From: Legionella qingyii
Lineage (GTDB): Bacteria; Pseudomonadota; Gammaproteobacteria; Legionellales; Legionellaceae
DNA: 64,000 nt
NCBI RefSeq assembly: GCF_003184185.1
Contig: NZ_QHJG01000012.1
Span: forward strand, 51,656-115,655
Reading direction: 5' to 3'
The notes below the pieces were generated by a model that saw nothing but the letters and a program-made list of their open reading frames with translations, did not search any database and had not been told where the DNA came from. The translations under genes and the position numbers were made by a program. Shown here piece by piece: positions 21,083 through 31,266 of this stretch (its first letter is position 1; each line of letters begins with the position of its first letter).

Positions 21083-22223
21083 GCGCATTGTTATTATTGC
21101 TGGTGAAGAATCTGGAGATGTTCACGCATCAGTTTTAATTCGCCAATTAAAAGCCACCTACCCCAATCTTGAAATTAGTGGAATTGGCGGTAGACACATG
21201 CAAGAAGCTGGAGCACATTTGATTTCAGATTTGGCTCATCTTGGTGTGACAGGACTTACAGCCGTTATCCGTAACCTTCATGTAATTCGCAAGGCATTTC
21301 TGGCAATTAAAAAACATTTAAATCAGCAAAAGCCGGATCTACTGATTCTAGTAGATTATCCAGGCTTTAATTTGAGACTGGCAAAATATGCAAAGCTTAA
21401 ATTAGGTATTAAGATTCTCTATTACATCAGTCCTCAAATTTGGGCATGGAAAGCCAATCGTATTCACCTTATAAAGAAATGCATTGATCGAATGGCGGTT
21501 ATTTTGCCTTTTGAAAAAATTTTATATGAAAAGGCTCAAGTTCCAGTAAATTTTGTCGGCCATCCTCTAGTAGAAAAAATAGCATCTGTTGATGAAAGTA
21601 AATCTCAGCGTACCGCATTAGGACTTCCTCAAGAGGCAAACATTTTTGCTCTTCTTCCGGGTAGTCGAGCTAATGAAATTAAGTATCATATGCCAGTTCT
21701 ACGTGATACAGCCCTAATTTTGCAGCAGCGATATCCAAATTTACATTTTGTAATTCCTATTGCTGATACAATTAACCCAGAAAAAATCAAACACTATTTT
21801 TCTAATGTGAATTTACCTATTAGCTTTGTACAAGGTAAAGCACTAAACTGCATGGCTGCTGCAGATTTCATTATTGTTGCTTCAGGTACTGCATCCCTTG
21901 AGTGTGCTTTATTAGAAAAACCTATGTGTATTATTTATAAGTCTTCGTTCCTTTCCTATGTATTAGCCATGAGATTTATAAAAGTTAAATTTTTTGGTTT
22001 GTGCAATCTTTTAGCGAACAGAATGATCGTCCCTGAATTTTTACAATATGATTGCAACGCTCATGAACTAACTCGTTATGTTGATTATTTTTATAATGAT
22101 CCAAGTCAACCGGAAAAAATGGTTGCCAATTTAAATAAAGTAAAAACCTCATTGTCTTCAGAAAAATCCGATCGCACATTATTTAATCTTGTGGTGAATG
22201 AATTGCTCGAAAAAAATGCATAG
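21069..22223 (+). CDS. lpxB: Lipid-A-disaccharide synthase
   Basis: Inner-membrane-associated glycosyltransferase joining UDP-2,3-diacylglucosamine and lipid X. The N-terminal AGEESGDVHAS block, the YYISPQIWAWKANRI block and LLPGSRANEI are all typical of LpxB. The ATG at 21069 gives 384 aa and overlaps the upstream dehydrogenase by 14 bp, implying coupling of the two lipid A steps. An in-frame TTG at 21060 is the alternative. No clear Shine-Dalgarno is visible. Confidence 0.95.
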   Translation: MQKFKRIVIIAGEESGDVHASVLIRQLKATYPNLEISGIGGRHMQEAGAHLISDLAHLGVTGLTAVIRNLHVIRKAFLAIKKHLNQQKPDLLILVDYPGFNLRLAKYAKLKLGIKILYYISPQIWAWKANRIHLIKKCIDRMAVILPFEKILYEKAQVPVNFVGHPLVEKIASVDESKSQRTALGLPQEANIFALLPGSRANEIKYHMPVLRDTALILQQRYPNLHFVIPIADTINPEKIKHYFSNVNLPISFVQGKALNCMAAADFIIVASGTASLECALLEKPMCIIYKSSFLSYVLAMRFIKVKFFGLCNLLANRMIVPEFLQYDCNAHELTRYVDYFYNDPSQPEKMVANLNKVKTSLSSEKSDRTLFNLVVNELLEKNA

Positions 22224-22336
22224 TTTTCTCTTAAAAATATAGAATATCAATTATGCTTCATGTACAATTAATTTTGCTTTCATTTTAAATGTTAGCAATT
22301 GGAATGTGTGATTTAATTAATAATAAGGAAGTTAAG

Positions 22337-22636
22337 ATGACTGTCATTGAAACACCTGAAGCTACTTTAAGCATAACTAAACAAGACCAAGGTCTCCAAG
22401 ATCTAGTCTACAATTTAGTCTCTCGTTTTCTCACTGAAAACAAAAGCAAAAACATTGACGATCTTTACGATATGATATTATCTGAAGTTGAGCCTCCACT
22501 ACTGCAAGCAGTAATGGAAAAACGTCGTGGCAATCAACTGCAAGCTGCTAAGATGCTAGGCATAAGCCGCGGCACAATCAGAAAGAAACTCCAAAGATAT
22601 TTTGGAACTAAATACTTCCGTTTAACTGACGAATAA
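22337..22636 (+). CDS. fis: Fis-family DNA-binding protein
   Basis: Nucleoid-associated dimeric DNA-binding protein of 99 aa. The C-terminal HTH GNQLQAAKMLGISRGTIRKKLQRYF is the Fis signature. The ATG at 22337 has a good AAGGAAG ribosome site; an upstream in-frame start at 22289 is ignored. Legionella encodes several Fis paralogues that control virulence genes; which one this is cannot be told here. A strong terminator follows. Confidence 0.92.
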   Translation: MTVIETPEATLSITKQDQGLQDLVYNLVSRFLTENKSKNIDDLYDMILSEVEPPLLQAVMEKRRGNQLQAAKMLGISRGTIRKKLQRYFGTKYFRLTDE

Positions 22637-22670
22637 TAAATTTTAAATCAGAATTTACTTGTGTCTCTCA

Positions 22671-22700
22671 AAAAGGGCTCGTTTTTCGAGCCTTTTTTTT
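22671..22700 (+). terminator. Rho-independent terminator of fis
   Basis: AAAGGGCTCG, a TTTTT loop, then CGAGCC followed by a run of eight T: a classic intrinsic terminator 34 bp after the fis stop. Confidence 0.93.
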
Positions 22701-22736
22701 GCAATAAGCATTTCATCGTTTTAAGGATTATATGTA

Positions 22737-23309
22737 ATGAAAAAAATAATGTATCTACCCCCCTTACTAAGCCTTCTAATTGCCTCCTGTGTGACTGACA
22801 AGCCCGATGTGATTGCAGATGATGCAGGTAATTTACATTACACTACCCCCTATCAAGATGATACAAGAGGACGCAATATTTTTCCCATGAAGAAAGACGT
22901 CCATGGTAAGAAACTCTTTATTTTTGACCCTAAAGCCTATGCATGGGCGGCATATGATGCACAGGGAAACAGAGTCATGACCGGTAGCGCTTCTGGTGGA
23001 ATGGATTATTGTGATGATATTCATGAATCATGTCGCACAGTAACAGGAACCTATCATGTGTTCAATAAAAAAGGCGCTGACTGCAAATCCAATGAATACC
23101 CTATTGCCCGTGACGGTCATGTAGTTGGTGGAGCTAAAATGCCTTATTGCATGCATTTCCATGATGGCTATGCGATTCACGCAGCTTATGAAGTACCAAA
23201 ATCCAATAGCAGTCATGGCTGTATCCGTGTCCTTCCTGGTGCGGCTAAATGGCTAAACGAGAATTTTATCGATGTAGGAACCACTGTATTAGTACTGCCG
23301 TACGCATAA
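22737..23309 (+). CDS. L,D-transpeptidase lipoprotein (YkuD domain)
   Basis: Predicted lipoprotein, 190 aa: lipobox LIASC puts the acylated Cys at residue 18. The YkuD active site HAAYEVPKSNSSHGCIRV is near the C-terminus. It shares the DYCDDIHESCRTVTGTYHVF-type Cys block with the product of 7842-8315, so the two are paralogues with different sorting (lipid-anchored versus soluble). Expected role: peptidoglycan 3-3 crosslinking or protein attachment. Bounded by terminators on both sides, so monocistronic. Confidence 0.88.
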   Translation: MKKIMYLPPLLSLLIASCVTDKPDVIADDAGNLHYTTPYQDDTRGRNIFPMKKDVHGKKLFIFDPKAYAWAAYDAQGNRVMTGSASGGMDYCDDIHESCRTVTGTYHVFNKKGADCKSNEYPIARDGHVVGGAKMPYCMHFHDGYAIHAAYEVPKSNSSHGCIRVLPGAAKWLNENFIDVGTTVLVLPYA

Positions 23310-23329
23310 AAAAATATCGGCGTTCAATA

Positions 23330-23366
23330 ATCCTGGAAAATATTAAAGTCATTTTCCAGGATTTCT
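23330..23366 (+). terminator. Intrinsic terminator after lipoprotein L,D-transpeptidase
   Basis: A perfect 12-nt stem ATCCTGGAAAAT/ATTTTCCAGGAT with a 9-nt loop, followed by TTCTTT; 20 bp downstream of the stop. Confidence 0.85.
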
Positions 23367-23451
23367 TTATCTTATTAAAAAATAACACTTATTGACACTT
23401 TAATGCACTTGTATAAAATGTGAAAAAAATATTTACAAGGAACCTTTAAGT

Positions 23452-25296
23452 ATGTCTCTATCAAAATTAAATATTAATCTTTTAGTTGAAAAAATAACAG
23501 ATCAATACATTAACCTCCATAGCTCGAACTATTCTGCCCTGCGCAACCCATGTATTCTCCCATCACCAGTCTCGGCTGTTACTCAAGAAGTTAACAAAGA
23601 GCTAACTGGTATTCTTAAGATTGATCAACAAGAATCAGCATCTCAATTAATATCAGATGCAAGTAAAAATCAACTACAATGCGATTTAGAAGAGAAAGAA
23701 CGTGATCATCTCGAAGAGCAACAAGATTTACTTAAATCATCTCTATTAAAAAGTCATTTGCAACACATTAATGAGCAAAAAATCATAGCGGAACTAGAGA
23801 TAAAAAAAGCTCAAGAGCATATTCAAAGACTTCAACTTCATTTAAAACGGATTAAAGAACAAAATATTATAAATAATCAAAAGAAAGAGGAAGTAACGCA
23901 GCATCATTCCCATCCATCAACTGAGGCATCGCCCCATAACCATACTCATCCAGAAGCAATAGAGCAGCATGTTAGAACCGAACATTCGCATCCAGAAGCA
24001 ACAAAGCAAGACACAGCAACTACCCATGTTCACTCAGAAACTGCCCCTGATTCACAAACAACTCATAGTCATCCAAATACAACACAGCATGGACATCAAA
24101 CAGCGGATCTTGAGTCTCAAAAAATAGAGCTTATTCAAAAAATACATTCACTCGAAATTAATTTATTAAGAGTCCAACAATTAAATCTTGAAACACGGCT
24201 TGAACAGTTCAAAAAAATAAGCCAAGAGCAAGTTGAGCTGACCAAGAGAACGGATCAAAGACGTGAGCGTGCTCACGCACGAGCTGCAAGAGAAAAAGCT
24301 CGTTCGACTGATGATCCAAATTTATTGCAACTTTCGCAACAAAACCGTAATGCACTGAAAGAAGCGATAAGAGAAGAACATAAAAGATTAAATCAAACAA
24401 AAGAAGAATTGATACAGAAAGCTAATGAGATAAGCTATCAAATTTACCTCAACCGGCTTGAGAATCTTTTATCCTCCGTAATAAAGGTAAGTTACCCAGA
24501 GCATCAGGCGCTAAAACAAATAATTCAACTCATGCAAGCCTATCTTGTAACAACAGCAGAGGAGAACAATAAAAAAGCCATCCTGGATAAAGAGTATCGT
24601 GCTAAGACCCGATTAATGCAACAAATGCGCGATAGTGAAAAAAGGATCGAACAATGCAAAACATCTAATCCGCAGTTGACATCCGCAAATTTAAATTTAG
24701 CAGAACAAAATAAACAATTAGAAATCACCATCGAAAACGCTCGCAACCATAGAAAGAATCTTTCTATAGCAGGATTACTTTTTCTTCTTTTTACAGGAGG
24801 GGCAACCGGAACTGGGATAGCTATTGAAGGTGGATTAGTCGCTCTAACCTCTTTAATTTTTGCTCCTGCTGCAGTACTTGCTTTTGTTACACTCAGTCTT
24901 TTCATTGCAGCATTAGTCTATGCAATCAAAACAAATATCGATGAAAATCAATTAAGCAAAAACAAATTAACCATGGAAGATAATCATGCAAAGATTGAGC
25001 AACAAAATAAGGACATAATTTCTTTAGAAAACACGATAATTCCCGATCTAAAAAGTGAAATCGACGCAACAGAACAAGAAATTAGTAAAGTAGCTAAAGA
25101 CTATATGAACCTGCATCAACAAGCTGAATTACAATTGGGCCAGGCAAGAAAAGTAATGGTTATATATCCAAGCAGTCAGCTATTCACCAATGATCCCCTG
25201 CCTGAAGTTACTAATATTGAAGCATATCCATTTTTAATACAACCAACAGCTCCATTCATGGAGGAGCCAATTGGGCAAGCCAGTACTTATAATTGA
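23452..25296 (+). CDS. Large coiled-coil membrane protein with His-rich segment, possible effector
   Basis: 614-aa protein not assignable to a named family. Order of features: N-terminal segment; long Glu/Lys/Gln-rich coiled coil (about 70-148); His-rich region (about 149-222) with repeated HSHP/HTHP-type units; second coiled coil (about 225-430); a hydrophobic hairpin of two membrane segments (about 436-492); third coiled coil; and a Pro-rich tail with a short acidic patch (FMEEPIG). AAGGAA lies upstream of the ATG. Coiled coils plus a membrane hairpin are common in Legionella Dot/Icm substrates, but secretion is only inferred. The His-rich stretch could bind metal. Confidence 0.8.
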   Translation: MSLSKLNINLLVEKITDQYINLHSSNYSALRNPCILPSPVSAVTQEVNKELTGILKIDQQESASQLISDASKNQLQCDLEEKERDHLEEQQDLLKSSLLKSHLQHINEQKIIAELEIKKAQEHIQRLQLHLKRIKEQNIINNQKKEEVTQHHSHPSTEASPHNHTHPEAIEQHVRTEHSHPEATKQDTATTHVHSETAPDSQTTHSHPNTTQHGHQTADLESQKIELIQKIHSLEINLLRVQQLNLETRLEQFKKISQEQVELTKRTDQRRERAHARAAREKARSTDDPNLLQLSQQNRNALKEAIREEHKRLNQTKEELIQKANEISYQIYLNRLENLLSSVIKVSYPEHQALKQIIQLMQAYLVTTAEENNKKAILDKEYRAKTRLMQQMRDSEKRIEQCKTSNPQLTSANLNLAEQNKQLEITIENARNHRKNLSIAGLLFLLFTGGATGTGIAIEGGLVALTSLIFAPAAVLAFVTLSLFIAALVYAIKTNIDENQLSKNKLTMEDNHAKIEQQNKDIISLENTIIPDLKSEIDATEQEISKVAKDYMNLHQQAELQLGQARKVMVIYPSSQLFTNDPLPEVTNIEAYPFLIQPTAPFMEEPIGQASTYN

Positions 25297-25348
25297 CCAT
25301 AACCGAAGTGAAGTATCGGTATACTTTTATTAGGTTAATGACACATAC

Positions 25349-25391
25349 TTTAGCCTATATCCCACGAAAAAACCGCGGGATATAGGCTAAA
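25349..25391. terminator. Bidirectional terminator between coiled-coil gene and htpG
   Basis: Perfect 15-nt stem TTTAGCCTATATCCC/GGGATATAGGCTAAA with a 13-nt loop, flanked by A/T runs on both sides, between two convergent genes. Confidence 0.85.
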
Positions 25392-25397
25392 ACTATT

Positions 25398-27269
25398 TTA
25401 CGCCACAGATGAAACCAATAATCGATTCACACGATTTACAAAATCTGCAGGATTATCTAATTGACCACCCTCAGCTAAAACAGCTTGTTCAAACAACATG
25501 GTGACCCATAATTCAAATAAATCATCATCTTGAACATCATGTAAACGCTTAATAATTTGATGATCGGGGTTTATCTCAAAAACGGGTTTGCTCATAGGAA
25601 CCTGTTGGCCAGCAGCCTGCAAAATACGTTGCATTTCTAATCCCATATCTTGCTCATCAGCAACAACACACGCTGGAGAATCAGTAAGCCTATTTGTCAC
25701 CAGAACATCCTTAACTCGGGTATCTAAAACCTTCTTAATATGGTTTAACAAAGGTTCCAATGTCTTTTCCTGTTCTTTGATTTGTTCAGGTGACTCATCC
25801 CCTAACTCTACTTTACCCTTGGAAATAGAATGCAGTTTTTTCCCAGCATATTCACTCAGATAACCAACTAACCACTCATCGATTTTGTCGCTAAGGAGCA
25901 ATACTTCAATTCCTTTTTTCTTAAAGATTTCCAAATGAGGACTATTTTTAGCCGCGTTATAACTGGAGGCGGTGATATAATAAATTTTATCCTGCCCTTC
26001 TTTCATACGACTCAGGTACTCATCCAATGTTGCTTCTTGCTTCTCAGAAGTTGCAGTTGTTGCAAAACGCAGCAATTTAGCAATTGTCTCTTTATTGGTA
26101 AAATCTTCAATCGGCCCTTCTTTTAAGACCAAACCAAATTCATTCCAAAATTTTTGATAGGTTTCTTTATCCTGGGTACTCATTTTTTCAAGCATGGATA
26201 AAACACGCTTTGTACATGCAGAACGAATGCTCTCTACTTGTTTGTTATCTTGTAAAATTTCTCGTGACACATTGAGTGGTAAATCACTTGCATCAACAAT
26301 ACCTTTTACAAAACGTAAGTAGCGTGGTAAAAATTGGGTGGCATCATCCATAATAAAAACGCGTTTAACATAAAGCTTTAAGCCATGTTTCGTTTCATGC
26401 TGCCATAAATCAAATGGTGCATGCGATGGAATATAGAGCAAAGAAATGTAATCATTCTTTCCTTCAACGTGGTTATGCGACCAAGTCAATGGATCCTGGA
26501 AATCATGAGAAATATGTTTATAGAGTTGTTTGTACTCTTCGTCAGTAATATCTGATTTTTGCATTGTCCATAAAGCAGTTGCCTTATTTACTGTTTCATA
26601 TTCTTTTGACTCTTTATCATCCTCAGATATTTTTTTCATAGCGATGGGCCAACAAATGTGATCTGAGTATTTGCTAATAATGCTGCGTATACGCCAATTA
26701 CTCAGGAACTCATCATTATCATCTTTAATATGTAAGGTGATTTCAGTACCTCGAGTTACTTTATTTTCAGAATCAATGGTAAACTCGCCTTCCCCCTTCG
26801 ATTCCCAAATAATTCCCTCTTCAGGTTTCAAGCCCGCACGTCGGCTTTTAACGGTTACTTTATCAGCAACAATAAATGCCGAATAGAAACCCACACCAAA
26901 CTGCCCAATTAACTGAGAGTCTTTTGCACTTTCTCCGGTTAAATGGCTCATGAATTCTTTAGTACCAGATTTCGCGATTGTACCTAGATTTTCAACAGCC
27001 TCATCCCAACTTAAGCCAATACCATTGTCTTTAATGGTTATAGTTTTTAGCTTTTCATTAACATCAACAGTAATTTTTAAATCAGAATCGCTTTCATACA
27101 GTGAGCCATTTGATAAAGCCAAAAATCTTAATTTATCTAATGCATCCGAAGCATTAGAAATTAACTCACGTAAAAATATCTCCTTGTTGCTATAAAGCGA
27201 ATGTACTACCAAATGCAACATTTGCTTTACTTCTGTTTGAAAGCCCATGGTTTGTTGCTTACTCGACAT
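25398..27269 (-). CDS. htpG: Molecular chaperone HtpG (Hsp90)
   Basis: Cytosolic Hsp90 chaperone, 623 aa. The N-terminal GHKL ATPase shows [36 protein letters not shown] and [11 protein letters not shown]; the middle and C-terminal dimerisation domains follow. The start is at [18 protein letters not shown]. Convergent with the coiled-coil gene and separated by a strong hairpin. Probably heat-shock regulated, as in the family. Confidence 0.97.
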   Translation of the reverse strand: MSSKQQTMGFQTEVKQMLHLVVHSLYSNKEIFLRELISNASDALDKLRFLALSNGSLYESDSDLKITVDVNEKLKTITIKDNGIGLSWDEAVENLGTIAKSGTKEFMSHLTGESAKDSQLIGQFGVGFYSAFIVADKVTVKSRRAGLKPEEGIIWESKGEGEFTIDSENKVTRGTEITLHIKDDNDEFLSNWRIRSIISKYSDHICWPIAMKKISEDDKESKEYETVNKATALWTMQKSDITDEEYKQLYKHISHDFQDPLTWSHNHVEGKNDYISLLYIPSHAPFDLWQHETKHGLKLYVKRVFIMDDATQFLPRYLRFVKGIVDASDLPLNVSREILQDNKQVESIRSACTKRVLSMLEKMSTQDKETYQKFWNEFGLVLKEGPIEDFTNKETIAKLLRFATTATSEKQEATLDEYLSRMKEGQDKIYYITASSYNAAKNSPHLEIFKKKGIEVLLLSDKIDEWLVGYLSEYAGKKLHSISKGKVELGDESPEQIKEQEKTLEPLLNHIKKVLDTRVKDVLVTNRLTDSPACVVADEQDMGLEMQRILQAAGQQVPMSKPVFEINPDHQIIKRLHDVQDDDLFELWVTMLFEQAVLAEGGQLDNPADFVNRVNRLLVSSVA

Positions 27270-27372
27270 TTACCTACTCTCCTATGACTAACACATTTTC
27301 TTATGATTTATTGTCATATAGGGTTTCAGTCGATAAATTTCAAGGGGAAACGAATGAAATTAATGTCACAAA

Positions 27373-28275
27373 TTATTTATAATCAAATCCAGGCATGGTT
27401 AAGGTACCGCCGGAGTGAATAATTAATACATTACCTTTCAATTGTTGGGTTTTAATATAGTTCCTGGATGCGTAAAATAATTTGGCTGCATAGATGGGAT
27501 CAGCCAAAATACCCTCCTCTCGCGCTAAACGTTTAACTTCATTTATAATGGTTTGATTCACAGAGCCAAAGGCTTTAGCAGTAGTAGGATAAAAGCAAAG
27601 AAAATTTTGAGGAATTAATTCAAGCCATAGTTTCAATTTTCCCCTAAATGTTGCCTCATTATCAGCTAATAGCAATACATGAATCTGTGCTGAATGATTT
27701 AATCGAGCCATCCCTTGGATGAGGGCCGCAGCAGAAAAACCTGTTCCTGCATCAATAAAAATATGTTGAAACGTCACCCCTAAAGTATGCTCATTTACAC
27801 CAATATCATCAGCAAGAGTTGATGCGCCGCTCATTGCTTGTGGAACACTCGCACCTTCTTGCAATACAAATCCAGGTTCATTTAGAGTCTGTAAATAATC
27901 AGATGCCAATTCATTAACATTTGGCCAATCATCACGCTCAATCCAGACAATTTCCTGTTCCTCAAGGAATAAGCGGCTTAATTTATAATTTCCTCGTAAT
28001 TCCAATTTCCACGGCTGAATCAAAAATGCAGTCACTTTCAGCTTGAATTCTCGGGCTAATTGTAACGCAGCAAGTAAATTATTAGATTGAGGTCCGGCAA
28101 TAATAATTAAATGCTGAACCCCCTGATCAATTAAATAAGGAAAAAGGCTGGCATATTTACGTAATTTTGAACCACTAATTCCACAACCTAATTCATCATC
28201 TCTTTTAACATAGCAACTCACCTTGTCATCAGGAAATTGATTTAAACGATGTACTCGACTGGATAAATTCCACAT
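27373..28275 (-). CDS. PLP-dependent D-cysteine desulfhydrase / ACC deaminase family enzyme
   Basis: Fold type II PLP enzyme, 300 aa. The PLP lysine lies in the GCGISGSKLRKY motif near the N-terminus; AGPQSNN is the substrate/phosphate site, and the C-terminal HSGGTLTMPGF holds the cofactor-ring contact. The family contains D-cysteine desulfhydrase (DcyD) and 1-aminocyclopropane-1-carboxylate deaminase; which substrate is used cannot be told from sequence. Single gene upstream of htpG with a 103-bp gap. Confidence 0.85.
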   Translation of the reverse strand: MWNLSSRVHRLNQFPDDKVSCYVKRDDELGCGISGSKLRKYASLFPYLIDQGVQHLIIIAGPQSNNLLAALQLAREFKLKVTAFLIQPWKLELRGNYKLSRLFLEEQEIVWIERDDWPNVNELASDYLQTLNEPGFVLQEGASVPQAMSGASTLADDIGVNEHTLGVTFQHIFIDAGTGFSAAALIQGMARLNHSAQIHVLLLADNEATFRGKLKLWLELIPQNFLCFYPTTAKAFGSVNQTIINEVKRLAREEGILADPIYAAKLFYASRNYIKTQQLKGNVLIIHSGGTLTMPGFDYK

Positions 28276-28295
28276 AGATTAAACAAATTTTGAGA

Positions 28296-28370
28296 CCTGG
28301 ATGGAGCGCAGCAAAACCCGGGTTATATATAAAAATTTACGTTCCTGGGTTTCGTGGCGCTCCACCCAGG
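28296..28370. repeat. Long inverted repeat, REP-like
   Basis: 27-nt arms (28296-28322 and 28344-28370) pair with few mismatches. Each arm holds TGGAGCGC followed by AAACCC, resembling the 6174-6222 element. It lies between the PLP enzyme gene and yaaA, both leftward, so it could also affect yaaA transcript ends. Confidence 0.65.
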
Positions 28371-28390
28371 CTATAAATCATTTTGTCACA

Positions 28391-29167
28391 TTAATGAGTA
28401 TCTCTTACAAAATCGAGATGGCTAACAGTTGAAGTTGATTGATGAAACTTATAACCCAACTCATTAAATTGTTTAAGCTGCTCCAGATCATCAAATTGAT
28501 TTTGCATGAGAAACTTAGCCATTGTTCCCCGTGCTTTTTTAGCATGAATACCAATCATTTTCAGCTGATCATTCTTTTTTTCATAAAAATTGATCGTAAT
28601 AATCGGATAATTTAATCCCTTTGTATCTACAGCCTTAAAGTATTCATTAGACGCTAAATTAATCAATACTGGATTTTTTTGAGCTGCTAACTCTTGATTT
28701 AGTGCATCCGTTATTGTTTTTTGCCAAAAATCGTACAAACTCTTCCCAGCTGGATTCTGCAAATGAACCCCCATTTCAAGCCGGTAAGGTTGGATATTAT
28801 CCAGAGGTTTTAATACGCCATAAAGCCCAGACAAGATGCGCAAATGATTTTGCGAATAGTCAATCGTCGTTTGTTCCCAGCTTGCAGCTTTTAAACCTTG
28901 GTACACATCTCCCTGAAAAAGAAGTAATGCAGGATATGCATGTGATGAGCCTGTATTGTCCAAACAAAAATCTTGATAACGTTTATAATTTAATTCGGCC
29001 AAATCCTTGGATAAATCCATCAAAGCAGCTATATCAGCTACTGATTTAGATTTCATCAGTTTAACTAGACTATTGGTTTTATCAACAAACATAGGATTGG
29101 ATGTCGTTCCAGAATAAGGCTTGGAACTATTTAATAATTTTTTAGCTGGTGATAATAAAATTAGCAT
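28391..29167 (-). CDS. yaaA: Peroxide stress protein YaaA
   Basis: DUF328 family protein, 258 aa; E. coli YaaA limits intracellular iron under H2O2 stress and binds DNA. LILLSPAKKLL at the N-terminus and the RILSGLYGVLKPLD and NLASNEYFKAV blocks are diagnostic. It is 17 bp downstream of the DUF4124 gene and could share its transcript with glnA. Confidence 0.94.
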   Translation of the reverse strand: MLILLSPAKKLLNSSKPYSGTTSNPMFVDKTNSLVKLMKSKSVADIAALMDLSKDLAELNYKRYQDFCLDNTGSSHAYPALLLFQGDVYQGLKAASWEQTTIDYSQNHLRILSGLYGVLKPLDNIQPYRLEMGVHLQNPAGKSLYDFWQKTITDALNQELAAQKNPVLINLASNEYFKAVDTKGLNYPIITINFYEKKNDQLKMIGIHAKKARGTMAKFLMQNQFDDLEQLKQFNELGYKFHQSTSTVSHLDFVRDTH

Positions 29168-29184
29168 AATCAGTCCGTAGAAAC

Positions 29185-29745
29185 TTAACGTGGTGCAGTA
29201 CCAGGAACCATACCTACCCGTGGTCTAAAAACATAAATTGTTATAGGTTCACTCTTATCAATCACATTTCCCTCAGCATCCATTACTTGCACTGCCAAGG
29301 AATGAGAGCCCCGGTACATCCCTTTTATTTCAAAGGTTAGATTTGTTTGCGGTTCACCAAGAGCAACATCATCATAAAGCAGTTGTAACTTATCTCCAGG
29401 AAGCAAGTCAGGCTCAATTTGAGCAGTGACCATGACAAAACCTTGATTGTTACGAACCGTTGCACCACTTGCAGGTTCAGCAATTGCAATTTTGGTATAA
29501 GAATGCTTTAACTTCACTATATCAGGATGGTCAGTTTGTTCCGGTTCTTGCGTTGAAGCTTGAGAGGTTGAGGAGGCTGGTGATGAAAAACTTTGTGAAT
29601 CAGGAATAGTCACAGTTTCAGCTCCCGGATGGGGAGTATCACTGAAATGAACATTGCCCTGACTGTCAGTCCATCTGAAAATTTGCGTAGCATAAGATAC
29701 GCAAATTACCATCATCAATGACAGAGAAACAAAAAATTTACTCAT
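29185..29745 (-). CDS. DUF4124-domain periplasmic protein
   Basis: Exported 186-aa protein: signal peptide ending SYA-TQ, then a DUF4124 domain (IFRWTDSQGNVHFSDTPH), a Ser/Thr/Gln linker (about 50-72) and a C-terminal beta-sandwich-like segment (about 85-180). Function unknown. The ATG at 29745 is preferred over GTG at 29751. It lies 12 bp after glnA on the same strand, matching a frequent glnA-DUF4124 neighbourhood in gammaproteobacteria. Confidence 0.85.
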   Translation of the reverse strand: MSKFFVSLSLMMVICVSYATQIFRWTDSQGNVHFSDTPHPGAETVTIPDSQSFSSPASSTSQASTQEPEQTDHPDIVKLKHSYTKIAIAEPASGATVRNNQGFVMVTAQIEPDLLPGDKLQLLYDDVALGEPQTNLTFEIKGMYRGSHSLAVQVMDAEGNVIDKSEPITIYVFRPRVGMVPGTAPR

Positions 29746-29757
29746 CACCACTTATTC

Positions 29758-31167
29758 CTAGAGGCTGTAATATAATTCAAACTCATAAGGATGGGTCAGG
29801 CTTCTTATTTTACTTATTTCCTCTTCTTTCATGCTGATGTAGTTATTAATAAAATCTTGACTAAATACATCACCTTGTAATAAGAAATCATGATCCATTT
29901 GTAAATTTTCCATAGATTGTTCGAGAGAAGCACAAACTGTAGGTACATCAACAAGTTCTTCTGGCGGTAAATCATAAAGATCTTTATCCATAGCCTGACC
30001 TGGATGAATTTTTCTTTGGATACCATCCAACCCAGCCATCATCATAGCGGCAAATGCCAGATATGGATTTGCTGTAGGATCAGGGAAACGTACTTCGATA
30101 CGACGCGCTTTAGGATTATTCACATGAGGAATACGAATCGCAGCAGAGCGGTTTCTTGCTGAATATGCCAATAGAACTGGAGCCTCGAAACCAGGAACCA
30201 GTCGTTTGTAACTATTGGTTGATGGGTTAGTAAATGCATTTAAAGCACGCGCGTGCTTGATTATTCCACCTATGTAATAAAGAGCAGTTTCTGAAAGACC
30301 ACCATATTGATCGCCAGAAAACAGGTTCACACCATCTTTAACTAGTGATTGGTGACAATGCATACCACTTCCGTTATCACCCACTAATGGTTTTGGCATG
30401 AAAGTAGCTGTTTTTCCATAATTATGAGCTACGTTATGAACTACATATTTTAAAATCTGTAATTCATCTGCTTTCTTGGTTAATGTATTAAATCGAGTCG
30501 CAATTTCACATTGGTTTGCTGTAGCCACTTCATGATGATGTGCTTCGACAACGATTCCTAAAGATTCAAGAGTTAAGCTCATCGCAGAACGCATATCGTG
30601 GGAGGAGTCTACTGGTGGAACCGGGAAATAACCGCCTTTTATCGATGGACGATGTCCTATATTACCCCCTTCTAACTCTTTTCCTGAAAACCATTGTGCT
30701 TCTTCTGAGTCAATTTTATAAAAAGAGCCACCAATGGTTGTTTCCCATTGTACGCTGTCAAAAACGAAGAATTCGGGCTCAGGTCCAAAAAGGGCGGTGT
30801 CTGCAATACCAGTAGATTGCAAATAAGCTTCAGCACGTAAAGCCAATGATCTGGGACAACGTTCATATCCCATCATTGTTTTGGGATCAACTACATTGCA
30901 TCGAATAAATAAAGTGTTGTCTTGGAAGAAAGGATCCGGTTTGATTGTTTGCAGATCAGGCATCAAAGCCAAGTCGGATTGGTGGATTTTTTGCCAACCT
31001 TTAAAGGAAGAGCCATCAATCATTTTTCCATTTTCAACAAAATCATTATCAACTGCTGAAACTGGCATTGTTATATGCTGCTCTTTACCACGAATGTCCG
31101 TAAATCGCAGGTCTATTAATTTGGCATCATGTTCCTTAATTGCCTCTAGTACCGTATTTTTGCTCAT
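29758..31167 (-). CDS. glnA: Glutamine synthetase type I
   Basis: ATP-dependent ammonium assimilation into glutamine; a dodecamer in the family. 469 aa with PEPEFFVFD metal-ligand Glu residues, [10 protein letters not shown] and [17 protein letters not shown]. Tyr398 in DLYDLPPEE is the expected adenylylation site, so GlnE-type control is likely. A GGAGA site lies before the ATG. Divergent from gspF. Confidence 0.97.
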   Translation of the reverse strand: MSKNTVLEAIKEHDAKLIDLRFTDIRGKEQHITMPVSAVDNDFVENGKMIDGSSFKGWQKIHQSDLALMPDLQTIKPDPFFQDNTLFIRCNVVDPKTMMGYERCPRSLALRAEAYLQSTGIADTALFGPEPEFFVFDSVQWETTIGGSFYKIDSEEAQWFSGKELEGGNIGHRPSIKGGYFPVPPVDSSHDMRSAMSLTLESLGIVVEAHHHEVATANQCEIATRFNTLTKKADELQILKYVVHNVAHNYGKTATFMPKPLVGDNGSGMHCHQSLVKDGVNLFSGDQYGGLSETALYYIGGIIKHARALNAFTNPSTNSYKRLVPGFEAPVLLAYSARNRSAAIRIPHVNNPKARRIEVRFPDPTANPYLAFAAMMMAGLDGIQRKIHPGQAMDKDLYDLPPEELVDVPTVCASLEQSMENLQMDHDFLLQGDVFSQDFINNYISMKEEEISKIRSLTHPYEFELYYSL

Positions 31168-31266
31168 TATTGCTCTCCAGGATAGTCTGGTTGTATAGTG
31201 TACCTTAAGTGACTTATTAAACCCAATAGATTACACTCTATGTTTTAACATAAACCATAAAAAACT

